The notes: generated by a model not told the origin, from the letters alone. 64,000 bases of DNA from Streptomyces sp. NBC_01471 (GCF_041438865.1 NZ_CP109450.1:6937501-7001500); one strand, 5' to 3'. Positions 22,014 to 30,094 are shown, counted from the stretch's first letter. Made by a program: numbers and translations.

Positions 22014-22823
22014 TCAGGCGTGCAGCTCGCCGTCGATGACGGTGACCGCGCTGCCGGTGAGCAGGGTCCGTCCGCCGCGCAGCGACGTCCGTACGAGGCC
22101 GGAGCGGGCCGAGGCCTGGAGGCCCGTCAGATCGTCGCGGCCGAGCCGGGCGGACCAGAACGGCGCCAGCGCGGTGTGGGCGCTGCCGGTCACCGGGTCC
22201 TCGTCGATACCGACGCGGGGGAAGAAGCAGCGCGACACGTAGTCGTAGCCGAGCGAGGGATCGTCCGCCTCGGCCGTCGCGATGATGCCCCGCCGGGAGT
22301 GGGCCGTCAGCGCGGCGAAGTCCGGCGACAGCGAGCGGACCGTCTGCTCGTCGGCGACCTCGACGAGCAGGTCCCCGATGTGCGGCCCGGTGTCCCGCAC
22401 CCCGGTGATCCGGGCGCCCAGTGCCTCGCCGAGGCCGGCCGGGACGGCTTCCTCGGTGAGTGGCGACGTGGGGAAGTCGAGGGTGATCGTGCCGTCCTCG
22501 CGGCTCGTCGCGGTGAGGAGCCCGCAGCGCGCCGTGAAGCGGACGGTGCCCGTCGTCGCGCCCGTGGTGTGCAGGACATGGGCGGTCGCGAGGGTGGCGT
22601 GGCCGCACATGTCGACCTCGGTGGCCGGGGTGAACCAGCGCAGTGCCCAGTCGGCCTCGCCGCCGGCGGGCAGCGGGTGGGCGAAGGCGGTCTCGGAGTG
22701 GTTCATCTCCGCCGCCACGTGCTGGAGCCAGTCGTCGTCCGGAAAGGAGTCGAGGAGCAGTACCCCCGCCGGGTTGCCGGAGAAGGGGCGGTCGGTGAAG
22801 GCGTCGACGGTTCGTATGCGCAT
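22014..22823 (-). CDS. PhzF-family isomerase/epimerase
   Basis: 269 residues, normal family length. N-terminal VDAFTDRPFSGNPAGV, the catalytic Glu in MNHSETAF (near residue 45), the DMCGHATLATAHVL segment and the second-half DPVTGSAHTALAPFW motif are all present. The family has a diaminopimelate-epimerase-like two-domain fold and catalyses proton-transfer isomerisations. No phenazine genes are nearby, so the substrate is unknown. A -10 box TACGGT (minus strand, 22831-22836) lies 7 bases before the ATG, predicting a leaderless mRNA. It is divergent from a PadR regulator 140 bases away. Confidence 0.88.
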   Translation of the reverse strand: MRIRTVDAFTDRPFSGNPAGVLLLDSFPDDDWLQHVAAEMNHSETAFAHPLPAGGEADWALRWFTPATEVDMCGHATLATAHVLHTTGATTGTVRFTARCGLLTATSREDGTITLDFPTSPLTEEAVPAGLGEALGARITGVRDTGPHIGDLLVEVADEQTVRSLSPDFAALTAHSRRGIIATAEADDPSLGYDYVSRCFFPRVGIDEDPVTGSAHTALAPFWSARLGRDDLTGLQASARSGLVRTSLRGGRTLLTGSAVTVIDGELHA

Positions 22824-22910
22824 GGGACAGACCGTAGGCGCGCGGCAACACCGCAGGCCAAGGCCACTCGCGGGGACGTGGCCCGGAAAGGATTGCCAAA
22901 CGAAAGCTAC

Positions 22911-22949
22911 CGATATATCGTTGACGCATCGCGACAGATCAACGATGTA
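22911..22949 (+). promoter_or_regulatory. PadR promoter with overlapping inverted-repeat operator
   Basis: TTGACG (22921-22926), a 17-base spacer and GATGTA (22944-22949) form a promoter. Exact arms ATCGTTGA (22917-22924) and TCAACGAT (22939-22946), 22 bp centre to centre, overlap both hexamers. A perfect 10-bp palindrome CGATATATCG (22911-22920) partly overlaps the left arm. Autorepression by the encoded PadR protein is the simplest reading. Confidence 0.7.
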
Positions 22950-22963
22950 AGGAAGTGAGTGCG

Positions 22964-23563
22964 ATGTATCCCCATGGACATGCACATGGACAGAGGCGCG
23001 GCGGCCCCGGCCGTCACGGCGGGGGCGACTTCGAGGAGCGCCGCGGCGCCTTCGGCCCGTTCGGTCCGCAGTTCGGCGGCCCGTTCGGCGGGCGCGGCGG
23101 CGGCAGGGGCGGGCCCCGGGGGAGGGCGCGCCGCGGTGACGTACGCGCGTCGATCCTGGCGCTGCTCAAGGACCGCCCGATGCACGGGTACGAGATGATC
23201 CAGGAGATCGGCGAGCGCAGTGGCGGGGCTTGGCGCCCGAGCCCCGGGTCCGTCTATCCGACGCTCCAGCTGCTGGAGGACGAGGGTCTGATCACCAGCG
23301 AGAGCGAGGGCGGCAAGAAGCTGTTCACGCTCACCGAGCCGGGTCGCACGGCCGCCGACGAGGGGCCGGACGCTCCCTGGGAGGAGGCCGGGCGCGGTGG
23401 TGACTGGGAGACGATGAACGAGATCCGGCAGGCCGGCTTCGGCCTGATGGAAGCCTTCGGTCAGGTGTGGCGGACCGGTACGCCGGAACAGCGCAAGAAG
23501 GCGATGGCTGTGATCGGTGAGTCCCGGAAGAAGCTCTATCTGATTCTGGCCGACGAGGACTGA
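22964..23563 (+). CDS. PadR-family transcriptional regulator
   Basis: 199 residues from ATG 22964 with AAGGA at 22949-22953; a GTG at 22955 is a poorer alternative. An unusual N-terminal 60 residues, rich in Gly, Arg, Pro and His, precede the PadR winged helix (about 60-130: DVRASILALLKDRPMHGYEMIQEI and PSPGSVYPTLQLLEDEGLI). The C-terminal helix dimerises. A divergent PhzF gene and a shared spacer with an inverted repeat suggest that it controls itself and perhaps PhzF. Confidence 0.9.
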   Translation: MYPHGHAHGQRRGGPGRHGGGDFEERRGAFGPFGPQFGGPFGGRGGGRGGPRGRARRGDVRASILALLKDRPMHGYEMIQEIGERSGGAWRPSPGSVYPTLQLLEDEGLITSESEGGKKLFTLTEPGRTAADEGPDAPWEEAGRGGDWETMNEIRQAGFGLMEAFGQVWRTGTPEQRKKAMAVIGESRKKLYLILADED

Positions 23564-23583
23564 GAACGTGCACTGCGGTCGAA

Positions 23584-23617
23584 GCGGCGCCCCCATGGAC
23601 CTCCGTGGGGGCGCCGC
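23584..23617. terminator. Bidirectional hairpin between PadR and SRPBCC genes
   Basis: 12-bp arms GCGGCGCCCCCA (23584-23595) and complement (23606-23617) with a 10-base loop, located between two convergent stop codons. Confidence 0.75.
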
Positions 23618-23643
23618 CGTCGTACGGGAGCCGTCTCCTGGGC

Positions 23644-24072
23644 TCAGGCCACCAGCCCGGCGAGTTTGCGCAGCGACTCCTGGAGCGCGGCGGTCGCCGA
23701 GTCCTTCAGCTTGCCGGCCATCAGTGACACGGCGGCACCGGTGAACTCGCCGTCGATGCGGACCACGGTGGCGTCACCGTCCGGAGTGAGCGAGTAGCGC
23801 ATCGCGAGGCTGACGCCCATCGGCCCCTTGCCGCGCGTGACCAGCAGCGCCGCGGGTGTCAGCTCCGAGACCGTCCAGTTCACCTCCGCGGGGAAGCCCA
23901 TGAGCTTCATGTTCTCCTCGAAGGTGGCCCCCACGGCGAGCGCGGCCGGGCCGCCCTTCGGGAAGCTGGTGTGTGTCGCGTTCCACTCGCCGTACGCGCT
24001 GAAGTCGGTCAGCTGGGACCAGACCTTCCCGGCCGGTGCTTCGATCCGAGCCTCGGCGCTGACTTCGGCCAT
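23644..24072 (-). CDS. SRPBCC-family (START/polyketide-cyclase-like) protein
   Basis: 142 residues, single helix-grip domain. EARIEAPAGKVWSQLTDFSAYGEWN at the N-terminus and a long C-terminal helix (LKDSATAALQESLRKLAGLV) are typical. The domain binds hydrophobic ligands. GAAGGGGTGG precedes the ATG. A 15-bp imperfect palindrome lies 68 bases upstream. No pathway partner is adjacent. Confidence 0.85.
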   Translation of the reverse strand: MAEVSAEARIEAPAGKVWSQLTDFSAYGEWNATHTSFPKGGPAALAVGATFEENMKLMGFPAEVNWTVSELTPAALLVTRGKGPMGVSLAMRYSLTPDGDATVVRIDGEFTGAAVSLMAGKLKDSATAALQESLRKLAGLVA

Positions 24073-24139
24073 GCGACCACCCCTTCTCGTCGGGTTGTGA
24101 TGTCGCGGAACGTAGCTCCTGGTCCCGGAACATTCAATA

Positions 24140-24154
24140 CTGATGAACCGTCAG
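24140..24154 (-). promoter_or_regulatory. Operator-like palindrome upstream of the SRPBCC gene
   Basis: CTGATGAACCGTCAG is an imperfect dyad (CTGATG against the complement of CGTCAG, five of six matching) around a 3-base centre. Its form suits a TetR-family dimer. No regulator gene is next to it. Confidence 0.4.
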
Positions 24155-24366
24155 ATCGCGGCGGCCCGGTCGGCCGGCGGACACGGAGGGGGCGGGCCGT
24201 GGCGGCCCGGGTGCCCGGCGCCGGGGGGCGTGCGTCCGATTCGTGATCAATCACCGTCTCATCCGTAAGGAGGAGAGTCCGGTCGGGTGTGCCCACCTTC
24301 TGTCGGACGGGTAAATGCTCCCCGGCGGGGATGTTCCGGACGCGGCGGGCTGATGAGCTGGGAGAT

Positions 24367-24900
24367 GTGCATAGCCCTACCCCGCCGGACGACCAGCCAG
24401 CCCCGTCCCGAGCCGACATCGAAGCCAGGCTCACCGTGGAACTGGCGACGGTCGTGGCAGGCGCACGCCGGCGTGCGCTGCGTGACGGCGACCGGCAGAT
24501 CGACACGGCCCATCTGCTGCACTCGGTGATCGAGACCGACCCCGAGGTGCGGGCCGCCTTCGACAGCGGGCCCCAGGTGGCCAAGGTGCTCGGCTACCTC
24601 GTGCAGCGCAGCATCGGCTACGGGCTCCGCTGGCAGGGATCGGTCGAGGACTCGGGAGCCGTCCCGGTGGTGGCCGAGCCCGGCGTGACCGGCTGGTCTC
24701 CCGCGGCTGTCGCCGCGATGGAGGGCGCCCTGACGAGAGCGGGGCGGCGCGGGAACCGGCGGGCGAGCGGCCTCGACCTGCTGGCCGCGCTCGCCCGCGA
24801 CCGCGAGTGCCGTGCCGTGGAGGTGCTGGGCCGCGCAGGGGTGGACGCCGGGCTGCTCGCGGAGCGCCTGGAGGACGGCACCCGCCAGGTCCGTCGGTGA
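24367..24900 (+). CDS. Clp N-terminal-domain-like protein
   Basis: 177 residues from GTG 24367. Two halves resemble the repeated four-helix Clp N-domain: about 30-85 (RQIDTAHLLHSVIETDPEVRAAF) and about 120-170 (RRASGLDLLAALARDRECRAVEVLGRAGVD). The N-domain of ClpA/ClpC recognises substrates and adaptors; free-standing versions may be adaptors. There is no ATPase part. The start is uncertain: an in-frame GTG at 24289 lies downstream of AAGGAGG, but the 26 codons between them lack the G/C-rich third position of real coding sequence here. Stop and next gene are 34 bases apart. Confidence 0.75.
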   Translation: MHSPTPPDDQPAPSRADIEARLTVELATVVAGARRRALRDGDRQIDTAHLLHSVIETDPEVRAAFDSGPQVAKVLGYLVQRSIGYGLRWQGSVEDSGAVPVVAEPGVTGWSPAAVAAMEGALTRAGRRGNRRASGLDLLAALARDRECRAVEVLGRAGVDAGLLAERLEDGTRQVRR

Positions 24901-24934
24901 TGACGCTCCTGACCGCGCCTGCCATGATGTCCCG

Positions 24935-25915
24935 ATGCGTGCGTCTCAGGGAAAGAGCGTCGGCCTGGGACTCGCCCTGGTGTCGGCCTTCGCGTTCGGC
25001 GGCTCGGGTGTCGCGGCCAAGCCGCTGATCGAGGCCGGGCTCGACCCGCTGCATGTGGTCTGGCTCCGGGTGTCCGGGGCCGCCCTGGTGATGCTGCCCG
25101 TCGCCTGGCGCCACCGCGGCCTCGTACGGCGCAGGCCCGTGCTGCTCCTCGGCTTCGGACTGCTCGCCGTCGCGGGTGTGCAGGCCTGCTACTTCGCGGC
25201 TCTCTCCCGTATCCCCGTCGGTGTCGCCCTGCTGGTCGAGTATCTGGCACCCGCGCTCGTCCTGGGCTGGGTCCGGTTCGTGCAGCGCAGGCCGGTGACG
25301 CGCGCCGCCGCCTTCGGGGTGGTGCTCGCGGCCGGCGGGCTCGCCTGTGTGGTCGAGGTCTGGTCCGGGCTGAGGTTCGATGCCCTCGGGCTGCTGCTCG
25401 CGCTGGGCGCCGCCTGCTGCCAGGTCGGCTACTTCGTCCTGTCGGACCACGGCGGCGACGGCGCGGACCGGGCCGATCCGCTGGGCGTCATCGCGTACGG
25501 ACTCCTCGTCGGTACCGCCCTGCTGACGGTGATCGCGCGCCCGTGGCGGATGGACTGGTCACTGCTCGCCGGCGAGGCCGAGATGAACGGCACACGGGTG
25601 CCGGCCTGGCTGCTCCTCGGCTGGATCGTGCTGATCGCCACCGTCGTCGCCTATGTCTTCGGCGTGGTCTCGGTCCGCAGGCTCTCCCCGCAGGTGGCCG
25701 GGGTGGTTGCCTGCCTGGAAGCGGTCATCGCGACCGTGCTCGCCTGGGTGCTGCTCGGGGAGCACCTCTCCGCGCCGCAGATCGCGGGCGGGGTGGTGGT
25801 GCTGCTCGGTGCGTTCGTCGCCCAGTCCTCGGCCCCGAAACCCCCTTCCGGCCCGGTGGCCGGCGCAACACCCGCCGTGGGGGCCGAGTTGCCCACGGGC
25901 CGGAGCGCGACGTAG
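24935..25915 (+). CDS. EamA-family transporter (drug/metabolite transporter superfamily)
   Basis: 326 residues with ten predicted membrane spans in two EamA repeats (about 10-140 and 155-300). A typical second-repeat signature is LSPQVAGVVACLEAVIATVLAWVLLGE. A short Ser/Pro-rich tail follows. CATGAT lies just upstream of the ATG, suggesting a leaderless message. Likely an exporter of an amino acid or metabolite. A second EamA gene follows. Confidence 0.88.
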   Translation: MRASQGKSVGLGLALVSAFAFGGSGVAAKPLIEAGLDPLHVVWLRVSGAALVMLPVAWRHRGLVRRRPVLLLGFGLLAVAGVQACYFAALSRIPVGVALLVEYLAPALVLGWVRFVQRRPVTRAAAFGVVLAAGGLACVVEVWSGLRFDALGLLLALGAACCQVGYFVLSDHGGDGADRADPLGVIAYGLLVGTALLTVIARPWRMDWSLLAGEAEMNGTRVPAWLLLGWIVLIATVVAYVFGVVSVRRLSPQVAGVVACLEAVIATVLAWVLLGEHLSAPQIAGGVVVLLGAFVAQSSAPKPPSGPVAGATPAVGAELPTGRSAT

Positions 25916-25925
25916 CGCCTTCCGT

Positions 25926-25973
25926 TAAGGTTCGGCCATGCATCTCACCGTACTGCCGCCCCCCGCCGCATAG
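25926..25973 (+). promoter_or_regulatory. Promoter and 11-codon leader ORF ahead of the second EamA gene
   Basis: TAAGGT (25926-25931) acts as a -10 box; six bases later ATG at 25938 opens an 11-codon ORF, MHLTVLPPPAA, ending TAG at 25971-25973. The message would be leaderless with respect to this mini-ORF. A 126-base stretch containing a GCTCGGG/CCCGAGC stem separates it from the transporter start. Three consecutive Pro codons suggest a stalling or attenuation device, which is inference. Confidence 0.5.
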
Positions 25974-26099
25974 CGCGGGCGGCCGCATCCACTGACGGAG
26001 ACCGGGCTCGGGTTGTTCCCGAGCGGCTCGTCGCTGCCCGCGCACGGAGTTCAGCGACCGCCATTTCCCTTTCCCAGTCATCCCTCATGGAGCACGTAC

Positions 26100-27062
26100 G
26101 TGACGCATGCGCCGAACCCTGCCGTCGGGCTGTCCGTCCGCCGCAGTCTCATCCAGTTGTCCGTTGCCGGAGCGGCGTGGGGCACCGCCGGGGCCGCGGC
26201 CTCGCTGCTCTACCGGGCCAGTGATCTCGGGCCCGTCTCCCTCACTTTCTGGCGCTGCGCGGGCGGCCTCGTGCTGCTGCTCGCCGTGCGGGCCGTGCGC
26301 CGCCCGGGCGTGGTGTACCGCCGCACCGGATCCCGCGTACGCCGGGCGCTGCGCACCGCCGCTACCGGCCTGGCGTTCACGCTCTTCCAGGTCGCCTACT
26401 TCGCCGCGGTCCAGTTCACCGGGCTCGCCGTGGCCACCGTCATCACCCTCGGCGCCGGTCCCGTCCTCATCGCCGCCGGTGCCCGGCTGACCATGGGGGA
26501 GCGGCTGGGGTGCGGCGGGGTCACCGCGGTCGCGGGCGCGCTCGGCGGTCTCGCGGTGCTGGTCCTGGGCAGCGGCACCGGAGCCGTACGTCCCGCCGGG
26601 GTCGGCTGGGCGCTGCTCTCCGCCGCCGGGTATGCGGCGATGACCCTGCTGACCCGGTGGCTCGGCCGGAGCAGCGGCGGCGGCGACCCGCTGTCGACGA
26701 CGGCCTGGTCCCTCGCCGTCGGTACCGTCGTCCTGCTGCCGCTCGCCGTGGCCGAGGGGCTTCTTCCGCACACCGTCGAACCGGGCCGGGTGGTGGGTCT
26801 GCTGGCCTATGTGGCCGCGATCCCCACCGCGCTGGCGTACGTGCTGTACTTCGCGGGAGCCGCGGTCGTCCGGTCCGCCACGGTCTCGGTGATCATGCTG
26901 CTCGAACCGGTGAGCGCCGCGGTCATCGCCGTCGCCCTGCTCGGGGAGCGGCTCACCGCGGGCACCGCCCTCGGCACGCTTCTGCTGCTCGCGGCAGTGG
27001 TCGCTCTCGCCTGCGGGGAGATGCGCGCGGCGGCCGCGCGGCGGCGGCCGGTACCGGTCTGA
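26100..27062 (+). CDS. EamA-family transporter
   Basis: 320 residues, ten predicted membrane spans, two EamA repeats. The second ends SATVSVIMLLEPVSAAVIAVALLGERLTAGTALG. The GTG at 26100 is chosen because GGAG lies 7 bases before it; the in-frame extension upstream is unlike coding sequence. It has its own promoter and leader ORF rather than being simply downstream of the first EamA gene. Substrate is unknown. Confidence 0.88.
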   Translation: MTHAPNPAVGLSVRRSLIQLSVAGAAWGTAGAAASLLYRASDLGPVSLTFWRCAGGLVLLLAVRAVRRPGVVYRRTGSRVRRALRTAATGLAFTLFQVAYFAAVQFTGLAVATVITLGAGPVLIAAGARLTMGERLGCGGVTAVAGALGGLAVLVLGSGTGAVRPAGVGWALLSAAGYAAMTLLTRWLGRSSGGGDPLSTTAWSLAVGTVVLLPLAVAEGLLPHTVEPGRVVGLLAYVAAIPTALAYVLYFAGAAVVRSATVSVIMLLEPVSAAVIAVALLGERLTAGTALGTLLLLAAVVALACGEMRAAAARRRPVPV

Positions 27063-27082
27063 GCCGGCCCGGGCCGCCCGCC

Positions 27083-27111
27083 CCTCGCCCGTTTCTCAGA
27101 GGCGGGCGAGG
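27083..27111. terminator. Hairpin overlapping the stop of a minus-strand gene
   Basis: CCTCGCCCG (27083-27091) pairs with CGGGCGAGG (27103-27111). It follows the EamA gene and overlaps the last codons of the convergent split-barrel gene, so it can terminate both. Confidence 0.65.
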
Positions 27112-27785
27112 TAATCCGGCAGGGTGATGGCCGGGTCGAGGTCGTCCGCGGGAACCGGTGCGCCGTATCCGCGGCTCAGCGGTACGACACCCGACCAGTA
27201 CGGCAGGGCGAGGTCCTCGGGCTCGTCGCTGGGGCCGCCGGTGCGGACCTTGGCGGAGACCTCGTCCAGGTCCAGGCGGACCACGGCGGTGGCCGCCAGT
27301 TCCTTGGCGTCGGCCGGGCGTGAGTCGTGCGACCTGCCGGGCACCGCCTGCTCGACGATCGCGTCGAGAGCGGTGCGCCGCTCGTCGGTGTCGGTGACCT
27401 GGCGGGCCGTGCCGTGGACCACCACGGAGCGGTAGTTGATCGAGTGGTGGAAGGCGGACCGCGCCAGGACGAGTCCGTCGACATGAGTGACCGTCAGGCA
27501 GGCAGCCATACCGGGGTCCGGCACGCCTGCCGCCCGCAGCGGACGGGAGCCCGTCGAGCCGTGGATGTAGAGGCGCTCGCCGACCCGTGCGTACAGCGTC
27601 GGCAGTACGACGGGCGCACCGTCGCGGACGAATCCCAAGTGGCAGACGTATCCCTCGTCCAGGACCGAGTGCACCAGTTCACGATCGTACGAGGCGCGCT
27701 CCCGGGAGCGGGTGGGCACCGTCCGCTCGGTCGGCACGTAGGGCGCGTCCTGCTGCTGGGGCGAGGCGGGAGGGGTCTCGGACAT
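27096..27785 (-). CDS. Pyridoxamine-5'-phosphate-oxidase-like FMN split-barrel protein (NimA-like)
   Basis: 229 residues. The split-barrel begins ELVHSVLDEGYVCHLGFVRDGAPVVLPTLYAR and includes LYIHGSTGSRPLR and the YRSVVVHGTARQV segment, which I recognise from the NimA-like branch. FMN or F420 binding is expected. GGAG six bases upstream favours the ATG at 27785. The promoter is shared with a divergent MocR-type regulator, a class that uses PLP as ligand. Control of this gene by that regulator is a reasonable inference. Confidence 0.85.
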   Translation of the reverse strand: MSETPPASPQQQDAPYVPTERTVPTRSRERASYDRELVHSVLDEGYVCHLGFVRDGAPVVLPTLYARVGERLYIHGSTGSRPLRAAGVPDPGMAACLTVTHVDGLVLARSAFHHSINYRSVVVHGTARQVTDTDERRTALDAIVEQAVPGRSHDSRPADAKELAATAVVRLDLDEVSAKVRTGGPSDEPEDLALPYWSGVVPLSRGYGAPVPADDLDPAITLPDYLARL

Positions 27786-27820
27786 TGCGTACTCCATTGC
27801 ATTAGTGCATAATGTTGTTT
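27785..27820 (+). promoter_or_regulatory. Leaderless promoter and direct repeats at the MocR gene
   Basis: TTGCGT (27785-27790), a 17-base spacer and CATAAT (27808-27813) are followed 7 bases later by GTG at 27821. Direct repeats TGCATTA (27798-27804) and TGCATAA (27806-27812) sit between the hexamers. MocR proteins typically bind direct repeats, so this looks like the autoregulatory site. Confidence 0.6.
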
Positions 27821-29152
27821 GTGCTAGGAGAGTATGGGATCGAAGGCAGTCGTGCAACGGACATCGCGGCGAGCGTGGAGCGGGCGGTCGGCTCCGGCGT
27901 GCTCGCTCCGGGGCAACTGCTGCCACCACTGCGGGAGTTGGCGGTGCAGTTGGGTGTCAATCCGAACACCGTCGGCTCCGCGTACCGGATGCTCCGCGAC
28001 CGTGGTGTGATCGCCACGGCGGGGCGCAGGGGGAGCCGGGTGCGGCCCCGGCCCGCCAGCACGGCGCGCGAATCCATCAGGGCCGACATCCCTGCCGGGG
28101 TGCGGGACCTCGCATCGGGCAGTCCCGACCGCGCCCTGCTGCCCCCGCTCGCCGATGCGCTGGCCGCCGCCGCCACGCGCAGCGACGGGCGGGCCGTGAT
28201 GTACGGGCAGGCGGGCGTCGACCCGGAGCTCGAACGGCTGGCGCGCGCCGCCCTCGGCGCCGACGGTGTCCCGGACGGACCGGTCGCCGTGGTGTCCGGT
28301 TCGCTCGACGGCATCGAGCGGGTGCTGGCCGCGCACCTCAAACCGGGTGACTCCGTCGCCATCGAGGATCCGGGCTGGGGTGCTCTGCTGGATCTCGTAC
28401 CCGCGCTGGGGCTGCGCGCGGTGCCGATGGGGCTCGACGGCGAGGGGCCGCTGCCCGGCGAGGTGGAGCGGGTGCTGCGTGAAGGGGCCCGCGCGGTCGT
28501 GGTCACCGCCCGCGCGCAGAACCCCACAGGCGCGGCGGTGAGTTCCGCGCGCGCCGAGGCGCTGCGGACCGTTCTGCGGGACCGTCCCGGTGTCCTGCTC
28601 ATCGAGGACGACCACGGGCACGGGATCGTCGACCTGCCGCTGAGCCCGCTGGCCGCGGCAGCGGACAACTGGGCTTTCGTACGGTCGGTTTCCAAGGCGT
28701 ACGGTCCCGATCTGCGGCTCGCCGTGCTGACCGGTGACGCGGTCACGGTGGACCGGGTGCTGGGCCGCCAGCGCCTCGGTCCCGGCTGGGTCAGCCATCT
28801 GCTCCAGAGCGCGGTCGTCCACCTGTGGACCTCGGGGGCCGTCGATGTCTCCGAGGTCTCGCTGTCGTACGGGCGGCGCCGGGAGTCGCTCGTCGGGGCC
28901 CTGGCGGAGCGGGGCATCGAGGCCTGCGGCCGCAGCGGAATGAATGTGTGGGTGCCGGTGCCGGACGAGACCGGGGCGGTGGCACGGCTGCTGCACTCCG
29001 GCTGGGCCGTCGCCCCCGGCGCCCGCTTCCGCATGGCGGCGCCACCCGGGGTGCGCGTCACGGTCTCCGCGCTGGGCCCGGACGACATCGGCCCGGTGGC
29101 CGACGCCATCGCGTCGGCGGCCGGACCCGCGCCGGGCAGACGCTACGACTGA
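27821..29152 (+). CDS. MocR/PdxR-type regulator: GntR DNA-binding domain fused to an aminotransferase-like domain
   Basis: 443 residues from GTG 27821 (an ATG at 27812 would lie upstream of the predicted transcript start). The GntR winged helix (about 10-75) has PPLRELAVQLGVNPNTVGSAYRMLRDRGV. The fold-type-I aminotransferase-like domain (about 100-430) has the nucleotide-phosphate segment GSLDGIERVL, NPTG and the PLP lysine in SVSKAYGPDLRL. Such proteins sense PLP or a Schiff base rather than catalyse transamination. It is divergent from a split-barrel oxidase-like gene 36 bases away. Confidence 0.9.
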   Translation: MLGEYGIEGSRATDIAASVERAVGSGVLAPGQLLPPLRELAVQLGVNPNTVGSAYRMLRDRGVIATAGRRGSRVRPRPASTARESIRADIPAGVRDLASGSPDRALLPPLADALAAAATRSDGRAVMYGQAGVDPELERLARAALGADGVPDGPVAVVSGSLDGIERVLAAHLKPGDSVAIEDPGWGALLDLVPALGLRAVPMGLDGEGPLPGEVERVLREGARAVVVTARAQNPTGAAVSSARAEALRTVLRDRPGVLLIEDDHGHGIVDLPLSPLAAAADNWAFVRSVSKAYGPDLRLAVLTGDAVTVDRVLGRQRLGPGWVSHLLQSAVVHLWTSGAVDVSEVSLSYGRRRESLVGALAERGIEACGRSGMNVWVPVPDETGAVARLLHSGWAVAPGARFRMAAPPGVRVTVSALGPDDIGPVADAIASAAGPAPGRRYD

Positions 29153-29173
29153 CCGGCCCCGCCGCTCTGCCCG

Positions 29174-29600
29174 TGCTCGGGCATCAACCCGACCGACTGC
29201 CGCAGCCGCAGCCGCGCATCGCCGCCGGCATGAGTGAGCAGGTGCCCCACCAGGACGGCGCCGGGGTGATCGACGCCGTCGGTCCGGGGGTCGATCCGGC
29301 GCGGGTCGGACCGCGGGTGTGGATCTGGGAGGCCGCCTGGGAGCGGCCCTGGGGAACGGCGCAGCAGTACACGCCGGTCCCTGACGGGCATGCCGTCGCC
29401 CTGCCCGGCCATGCTCCGTCCGGACTCGGCGCCGCCCTGGGCATCCCGGCCCTGACCGCTCACCGCGCGCTGACCGTTCACGACGGCGGACCGGGGCGTA
29501 TCGCGCCCGGCACCCTGCGGGGCGCGACCGTGCCGTTGGCCACCGGCCGGCGGCACACACCCGGCCCCGTGCGGGCGCGGCAGCGATCTGCGGCACTGCG
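29174..29600 (+). pseudogene. Relic of a zinc-less quinone oxidoreductase (MDR superfamily)
   Basis: SGINPTDCRSRSR in one frame (29177 onward) is followed after a frame change by QVPHQDGAGVIDAVGPGVDPARVGPRVWIWEAAWERPWGTA and LGIPALTAHRAL in another frame. These are consecutive segments of an NADPH:quinone reductase N-terminal domain. There is no start, and the Rossmann domain is missing after TLRGATV. Only about 140 of the usual 320 or so codons survive. Confidence 0.75.
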
Positions 29601-29632
29601 AGCCGGTGTGCCACCGGCAGCGGCCGGCCCGG

Positions 29633-30094
29633 TCAGCCGAGCTTGCGGAAGTCCCAGGACACGACGGCGTCCGGGGTCAGACGCAGCCAGGCGTGGCGCC
29701 CGTCGTACGGCATGAGATCCATCCCGAAGTTCTTGCGTGCGAACAGCTTCTCCGGCGCGTCGAGTTCGGGGCAGGGCTCTCCCGTACGGGGTGTCTCGCC
29801 GACCACGACCGCGCTGCCCGAGAGCTCCACGCCGCGCAGCTCGCCGTACTCCTCGCCGTCGTCGACCACCACGGCCAGGCGCGGGTCCCCGGACAGCTGG
29901 GCCCAGCGGCGGCTGCGGGTCAGCGAGTAGAGCCACAGTGATGTCCCGTCCCAGAGGAACCAGAGGGCGCCGACGTGCGGACGGCCGTCGGCCGACACGG
30001 TGGCCACCCGGCAGGTGCGCTGCTCGCCGAGGAAGGCGTCGCGCTCAGCGTCCGTCATCATGATCCTGCGGCCTCGGCGCTGGGTGTCGGTCAT
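29633..30094 (-). CDS. PPOX-class FMN/F420-binding split-barrel protein
   Basis: 153 residues. TCRVATVSADGRPHVGALWFLWDG and LWLYSLTRSRRWAQLSGDPRLAVVVDDG are the standard strands. The C-terminus ends in the FGMDLMPYDGRHAWLRLTPD and SWDFRKLG segments common in actinobacterial members, many of which bind F420. AGGGGAG lies eight bases before the ATG. It stands alone. Confidence 0.87.
   Translation of the reverse strand: MTDTQRRGRRIMMTDAERDAFLGEQRTCRVATVSADGRPHVGALWFLWDGTSLWLYSLTRSRRWAQLSGDPRLAVVVDDGEEYGELRGVELSGSAVVVGETPRTGEPCPELDAPEKLFARKNFGMDLMPYDGRHAWLRLTPDAVVSWDFRKLG

Noticed and set aside
22955..22957. GTG as the start of the PadR gene
   Set aside because: It lies only a base after the AAGGA ribosome binding site; ATG 22964 has proper spacing.
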